DNA of 11,030 nucleotides from CALARM01 sp040217695 (GTDB lineage Bacteria; Vulcanimicrobiota; SpSt-956; JAKJGF01): the NCBI GenBank assembly GCA_040217695.1, contig JBEHWO010000226.1:1-11030 (forward strand), read 5' to 3'. The position numbers were made by a program, and so were the translations under genes. Position 1 is the stretch's first letter. The number at the start of each line of letters is the position of its first letter. Positions 7,503 to 11,030 of the stretch are shown here, piece after piece. Under the pieces are notes generated by a model. It worked only from the letters and a program-made list of their open reading frames with translations, searched no databases and was not told where the DNA came from.

Positions 7503-7530
7503 ATTACGCATCACGCGTGACGCGTCACGA
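7503..7530. repeat. GC-rich heptamer array B with the same 14-bp palindrome
   Basis: Four units (ATTACGC, ATCACGC, GTGACGC, GTCACGA) end nine bases before the permease stop codon. They contain a second exact copy of CGTGACGCGTCACG at 7516-7529, 113 bp from the first, and an overlapping TCACGCGTGA palindrome at 7511-7520. The stem could fold in RNA after the permease stop, but no T-run follows. Confidence 0.85.
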
Positions 7531-7538
7531 CTATATTA

Positions 7539-9395
7539 TTACTTCTTATCTTCCATACTGATATGTACAATTTTCCATCCCATAGGAGATAACTGCATAA
7601 CCATTTTCAAACATTTCTCCTCTCCCGGCACTTCCATAAGAAATTCTGCCCTATCAAGACCGGGTACCGGTTTTTTGAGAAGATGTAAAGGTTTTCCTCC
7701 GTTTTTATTTACACATTCAATATAAAGTTCTATAGATTTTTCAGGTTCTTTACATTCGGAACTTATATATTTTTTTATTTTTTCCTTTCCGTCCGGTGCG
7801 GCAATAAGAGTGTCTATCCTTTCATAAACAGTTATAGAAGAGCCCAGAAAATACCCTATATACCATGTAACAAACATAATAGACATTACCAGAGGTATAA
7901 GAAATTTCAAATTTGCCTTCAATGATATGCCAAAAGCGATTTTTTCTTTATTAAGACTGCTGTTTCTGACACCGTAGATGAAATAAATAAGAAGTCCCAG
8001 TAAAAGCCAGTAAACAAATCTTATCCATGTCAGCAGAGGCAGCTGTATCATGAGATATATACAGGTAATGGTTCCAAGGGCCGGTATAAGCGGGACAAGA
8101 GGACATTTAAAAGGTCTGTGACGTTCAGGGTCTTTATAACGAAGAATGATGACACCGACACAGACAAGTACAAAGGCAAAAAGTGTACCTATATTACAGA
8201 GTTCCACTACTTCATTGATATTTGCAAAGGCGGAAAAAAGAGCTACAAGGACACCTGTAAGTATTGTAGTAACATAGGGCGTCTGATATTTCGGATGAAC
8301 ACCTGCAAAAAATTTCGGTAATAATCCGTCTCTTGACATAGAGAAAAATATTCTGGGCTGGCCCATCTGAAAGACCAGCAGCACTGCCGCCATAGCCACA
8401 ACAGCGCCGAACGATATTATACCTGCCGCCCAGTGCATACCTCTAAGGCTGAAAGCTTCTGCCAGCGGATCACCTGTGCCAAGCTGTGCATAGGGAACCA
8501 TTCCGGTAAGCACAAGGGCTATTAAGATATAAACAATGGTGCAGATAATCAGAGAACCCATCATACCTATAGGAAGATCCCTGCTGGGATTTTTTGCTTC
8601 TTCTGCCGTAGTGGAAACTGCATCAAAACCGATATAGGCAAAGAATATGAGAGCAGAACCGGTAAAAACACCCTGCCATCCGTTCGGCATGAAAGGATGC
8701 CAGTTTTCCGGCTGTATAAATTTTATACCTACTATAATAAAGAAAAGCAATATAAGAAGTTTAAGTCCTACAAAAACATTATTCATTGCAGAAGATTCTT
8801 TAATACCTACTACAAGAACAATAGTTATGAACATAACTACAAGAAATGCAGGTAAATTAAGCATAATAGGAAGAGAACCTATATGGGGAGCATGTGCGAG
8901 AACCTCCGGGTTTGCAAGGCCATCTCTGTAATTTATTGCAAGCCATAGAGGAAATTTAATGCCAAGACCTTCCAGAAGCTGAACAAAATAATCACTCCAT
9001 GAAATAGCAACTGCCACATTCCCCACTGCATATTCAATAATAAGATCCCACCCTATTATCCATGCAATAACCTCTCCTAAAGTGGCATAAGAATAGGTGT
9101 AAGCAGATCCGGATATTGGGATAAGTGAGGCAAATTCTGCGTAGCATAAAGCTGTAAAGGCACAGCATATGGCGGTTATTACGAAAGATATCATTATGGC
9201 CGGGCCTGCCCCCAGATGGGCTGCTCCGCCTGCAGTAGCAGAGCCGATTGTAGCAAATATACCTGCTCCTATAATTGCTCCCACACCGAGAGCAATGAGA
9301 TCTACAGGGCCGAGAGCTCTTTTCAATTTATGTTCCTGTGCCTCTGATTCCTGCAGAATCATATTCAAGTTTTTTGTTTTAAAAATATTTGACAT
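7539..9395 (-). CDS. APC-family amino-acid permease (cationic amino-acid transporter/YfnA type) with C-terminal extension
   Basis: Inner-membrane amino-acid transporter. Residues 1-478 follow the bacterial CAT/YfnA pattern almost end to end: GAIIGAGIF in TM1 (39-47, the unwound substrate site), LCYAEFASLIPISGSAYTYSYAT (83-105, TM3 region), FFAYIGFDAVSTTAEEAKNP (251-270), SRDGLLP and NIGTLFAF. Twelve membrane segments end near YFIYG (471-475). The usual family length is about 470-490 residues, but this protein has 618. An extra hydrophobic segment (about 497-518) is followed by a soluble stretch of about 100 residues (519-618) that would face outward. The start is ATG at 9395, with GGAGG (9400-9404) four bases upstream. 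An in-frame ATG at 9467 would add 24 basic residues without a usable ribosome site. The substrate is probably a neutral or cationic amino acid; the sequence does not decide which. The downstream lipoprotein gene may be co-transcribed. Confidence 0.88.
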   Translation of the reverse strand: MSNIFKTKNLNMILQESEAQEHKLKRALGPVDLIALGVGAIIGAGIFATIGSATAGGAAHLGAGPAIMISFVITAICCAFTALCYAEFASLIPISGSAYTYSYATLGEVIAWIIGWDLIIEYAVGNVAVAISWSDYFVQLLEGLGIKFPLWLAINYRDGLANPEVLAHAPHIGSLPIMLNLPAFLVVMFITIVLVVGIKESSAMNNVFVGLKLLILLFFIIVGIKFIQPENWHPFMPNGWQGVFTGSALIFFAYIGFDAVSTTAEEAKNPSRDLPIGMMGSLIICTIVYILIALVLTGMVPYAQLGTGDPLAEAFSLRGMHWAAGIISFGAVVAMAAVLLVFQMGQPRIFFSMSRDGLLPKFFAGVHPKYQTPYVTTILTGVLVALFSAFANINEVVELCNIGTLFAFVLVCVGVIILRYKDPERHRPFKCPLVPLIPALGTITCIYLMIQLPLLTWIRFVYWLLLGLLIYFIYGVRNSSLNKEKIAFGISLKANLKFLIPLVMSIMFVTWYIGYFLGSSITVYERIDTLIAAPDGKEKIKKYISSECKEPEKSIELYIECVNKNGGKPLHLLKKPVPGLDRAEFLMEVPGEEKCLKMVMQLSPMGWKIVHISMEDKK

Positions 9396-9672
9396 ATAAC
9401 CTCCAAATTTTTTTAAATTTTTGTACAATTCTCTTCTGCTATGATTTATTTTTATTACATCCTGCAATTTCTTTATTTTCCTGCAGGACTATTTATAGAT
9501 TCTTATATAGAAATTATAATTCTTTTTAGAAAAAACAAAATCCTTCAATAAAAAGGTTTATTTACATTTATTTTAAAATTTATTTTACATAAGTGGCGAT
9601 AGTTTTTTCATACAATTGTTATAGAATATATTTCTCTATAAACTGTCCTGATATTTTTATAAACAAACAATA
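9396..9672 (-). other. Permease leader region, AT-rich, no gene
   Basis: No open frame here looks real. It holds the permease Shine-Dalgarno site (GGAGG, 9400-9404) and a 7-bp inverted repeat (TCCTGCA at 9460-9466, TGCAGGA at 9482-9488, 15-nt loop) that would form a hairpin in the mRNA leader. A TATAAT on the - strand (9513-9518) has no convincing -35 box at normal spacing, so it is only a candidate promoter. No known riboswitch pattern is recognisable. Confidence 0.45.
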
Positions 9673-9704
9673 AAAAAAGAGTCTGTTTCGACAGACTCTT
9701 TTTT
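9673..9704 (-). terminator. Strong intrinsic terminator of the DUF7689-like gene, possibly bidirectional
   Basis: Bases 9673-9686 pair perfectly with 9691-9704 (14 bp) around a 4-nt loop. The core is GAGTCTGT/ACAGACTC, flanked by A-run and T-run. Transcribed from the right, it follows the gene's stop by 17 bases and ends in about six U. The symmetrical A/T flanks would let it work from the left as well. Confidence 0.92.
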
Positions 9705-9721
9705 CAATCCAGGTGTAATTA

Positions 9722-10732
9722 TTAACTGTTATAATATTTCATCAAAGCATTATAAGCTTTATTCTGTTCACTTGTATTTACTTCTTTTCCTGACAATGCA
9801 AGTGCTCTTTCAGGCCCTCTGCTGGTCTTCGCAATTTCCCCTACTGCCTGTAAACAGAAGAAATCTCCGTTACTGATCTTCTCCATAAGAAGAGGAATAA
9901 CACTTCCACCCATTTGCGTTATTTCCGTAAATGCTTCTGTTTTACAATAATCGGCAGGGTTTGCTGACATGGTTACTTTCGGGTCTTTACGGAATGTCTG
10001 CCATGATGCATAGAAACCGTCGAATTTTTTCTTTATTTCAGGATTTACCCGAAGAGTTTTTGCTTTAATACCAAGTTTTATATTAGCAGATAGTTCCTTC
10101 AATTTATTTGGCATTTCTTTGGGTTCACTGACTTTCGTATAGAACACATCAGGTTTCCCGTAAATCTCTCCCTGAAGTTCATCGAAACCATGCTGAATTC
10201 TTGCTTCCCCTCCGCATTTACTCTCCCATCTCGGGCCATGGCCGGGACCGGATATACTCCCATGGGTAATACCCTGTTCATTACTCCATCTGGCCAGTTC
10301 CCCTGTCTCTGCCCGTTTGAAACCACGGGAAGCATAAAATTTATCAAAAGCTTTATCTTCTGTGAGATTGGGATACATAGAAGGAGGCCAGATCCACTGG
10401 TCTGTTATACCTCCACTCCAGGCAATACAGTTATATGCCGGCGTAGCTTCATCCGTAACTACAGCTTTATCTACATCGAGCATGGGGAAATACTCATGGA
10501 ACCTGACTTTTTCGTCTTCTGTCATAGGACGTTCAAGTCTTTCTAATTTAGTTCCATCGTCGGAAACTTTCGTTCCAGACAGAGTTTTCTGAAGTTCTCT
10601 CATTAAATCTGCATCCAGTTTCGCCGGAGCAGAAGTTTTCTGAAAAGAATCAGGCACTTCTTCTTTTACAGGAGTCTTAGCAGCCGGTTGACCGGTTGTT
10701 ATTACTTTGCTTTCCACACTGTTAATATTCAT
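9722..10732 (-). CDS. DUF7689-like protein with a second C-terminal domain, function unknown
   Basis: The product has 336 residues, with no signal peptide or membrane segment. Residues 1-70 are polar, rich in Lys, Pro and Thr, and probably disordered. Residues about 75-200 carry the marks I recall for DUF7689: YNCIAW (100-105), a W..WPP segment (113-117), THG (156-158), W.SKCGG (169-175), RIQH (178-181) and YG (191-192). Cys102 with His157 or His181 could form a cysteine-hydrolase site; that is an inference. Residues about 225-305 resemble a short helical domain found in many uncharacterised proteins: W..FRKDP, S.NP..Y, F.EI..MGG.VIPLLMEKI and GDFF..AV.EI. The start is well supported by AGGA (10739-10742), seven bases upstream, and by a strong promoter. 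The unit is monocistronic, with its own terminator. A toxin or effector role is possible, but no immunity gene or secretion gene is visible. Confidence 0.8.
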   Translation of the reverse strand: MNINSVESKVITTGQPAAKTPVKEEVPDSFQKTSAPAKLDADLMRELQKTLSGTKVSDDGTKLERLERPMTEDEKVRFHEYFPMLDVDKAVVTDEATPAYNCIAWSGGITDQWIWPPSMYPNLTEDKAFDKFYASRGFKRAETGELARWSNEQGITHGSISGPGHGPRWESKCGGEARIQHGFDELQGEIYGKPDVFYTKVSEPKEMPNKLKELSANIKLGIKAKTLRVNPEIKKKFDGFYASWQTFRKDPKVTMSANPADYCKTEAFTEITQMGGSVIPLLMEKISNGDFFCLQAVGEIAKTSRGPERALALSGKEVNTSEQNKAYNALMKYYNS

Positions 10733-10777
10733 ACAAAATCCTCTCTCTCAGAAAGAATAATTTATCCATTAAACTTT

Positions 10778-10806
10778 AATATAGAAGAATATTTTACTTA
10801 TGTCAA
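10778..10806 (-). promoter_or_regulatory. Sigma-70-type promoter of the DUF7689-like gene
   Basis: On the - strand, a perfect TTGACA (10806-10801) is followed after 17 bp by TATATT (10783-10778). The predicted start near 10771 gives a leader of about 40 nt that contains the Shine-Dalgarno site. Confidence 0.8.
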
Positions 10807-10815
10807 TAATATTAA

Positions 10816-10823
10816 TGTTAACA
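10816..10823. promoter_or_regulatory. TGTTAACA palindrome, possible operator (left copy)
   Basis: This 8-bp palindrome lies ten bases upstream of the -35 box of the leftward promoter. The same word recurs at 10937-10944, near the rightward promoter. The tract is very AT-rich, so chance is possible. Confidence 0.3.
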
Positions 10824-10936
10824 ATTGGTAAACAAAAAATCAAATTTTTTTTTAATTCATTATAAAAGAAAAAATTCTAAAATTATTAAATTTCGAAATG
10901 TTCAAAAATATAAAATTTGATTTTAAATTTACATTT

Positions 10937-10944
10937 TGTTAACA
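10937..10944. promoter_or_regulatory. TGTTAACA palindrome, possible operator (right copy)
   Basis: This is a second copy of the 8-bp palindrome, 19 bases upstream of the -35 box of the rightward promoter. One regulator could bind both sites. No regulator gene is in view. Confidence 0.3.
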
Positions 10945-10962
10945 TATTTCTTTATAATTATA

Positions 10963-10991
10963 TTGAGAAAAATATTTCCTTATAATATAAT
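10963..10991 (+). promoter_or_regulatory. Rightward sigma-70-type promoter for a gene beyond the window
   Basis: TTGAGA (10963-10968) and TATAAT (10986-10991) are separated by 17 bp. A second TATAAT overlaps it at 10981-10986. Transcription would start near 10998 and run out of the window, so 10733-11030 is a divergent intergenic region. I see no start codon with a ribosome site before the edge. Confidence 0.6.
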
Positions 10992-11030
10992 CAGATTGAG
11001 AGAATTTAATATTTGTAGATAAAAATATAT

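Noticed and set aside
7403..7530. Possible ends of a small insertion element (paired palindromes 113 bp apart)
   Set aside because: The copies are internal parts of heptamer arrays. There is no transposase and no visible target-site duplication.
9396..9467. Upstream ATG at 9467 as start of the amino-acid permease
   Set aside because: Its only purine-rich stretch abuts the ATG. The ATG at 9395 has GGAGG and starts where related permeases start.
9396..9672. Lysine or glycine riboswitch or T-box before the permease
   Set aside because: None of the conserved elements of those classes can be recognised; only one short hairpin is visible.
10928..10958. TTTACA and TATAAT as a rightward promoter
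   Set aside because: The 19-bp spacing is poor; the TTGAGA/TATAAT pair at 10963-10991 has 17 bp and fits better.

Overview
The window is an ordinary-looking stretch of bacterial chromosome. It is AT-rich, its genes are full length except the one cut by the left edge, and stops and starts are standard, including one GTG start. Pilin-type proteins, a lipoprotein signal and a periplasm-style solute-binding protein suggest a diderm bacterium. GlpT and the amino-acid permease closely resemble well-known families and do not narrow the taxonomy. My tentative guess, from memory of gene style only, is one of the less-studied phyla with large minor pilins and DUF7689-type proteins (Eremiobacterota/Riflebacteria-like). 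I hold that loosely.

Layout: (1) Positions 1-3380, + strand: the end of a probable pilin-like gene, then an 888-residue protein with a PilX/GspK-type N-terminus. Together they look like the end of a type IV pilus or pseudopilus gene set. (2) Positions 3429-5457, + strand: a strong promoter placed right at the start codon of a glpT-type organophosphate:phosphate antiporter gene, then a small exported TPR protein gene. (3) Positions 5458-5575: a convergent gap filled with heptanucleotide tandem repeats and an 18-bp palindrome. (4) Positions 5576-9395, - strand: an amino-acid permease gene with an unusual C-terminal extension and, downstream of it, a lipoprotein of the oligopeptide-binding (SBP family 5) type. 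The gap between them holds two GC-rich heptamer arrays that share a 14-bp palindrome. (5) Positions 9673-10806, - strand: a self-contained unit with promoter, Shine-Dalgarno site, gene for a DUF7689-like protein with a second C-terminal domain, and a clear intrinsic terminator. (6) The right edge carries a good rightward promoter for a gene outside the window, so 10733-11030 is a divergent control region.

The transport genes share a theme of taking up organic nutrients (phosphorylated small molecules, amino acids, probably peptides), but nothing shows they form one pathway. The most distinctive non-coding signal is a set of degenerate 7-bp repeats, mostly of the form GTGAnnn or GTTGAgn. They sit in nearly every gap and supply stop codons, and one start codon, for the flanking genes. 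I see no CRISPR, transposase, tRNA, rRNA or recognisable defence system, and no clear undescribed system.
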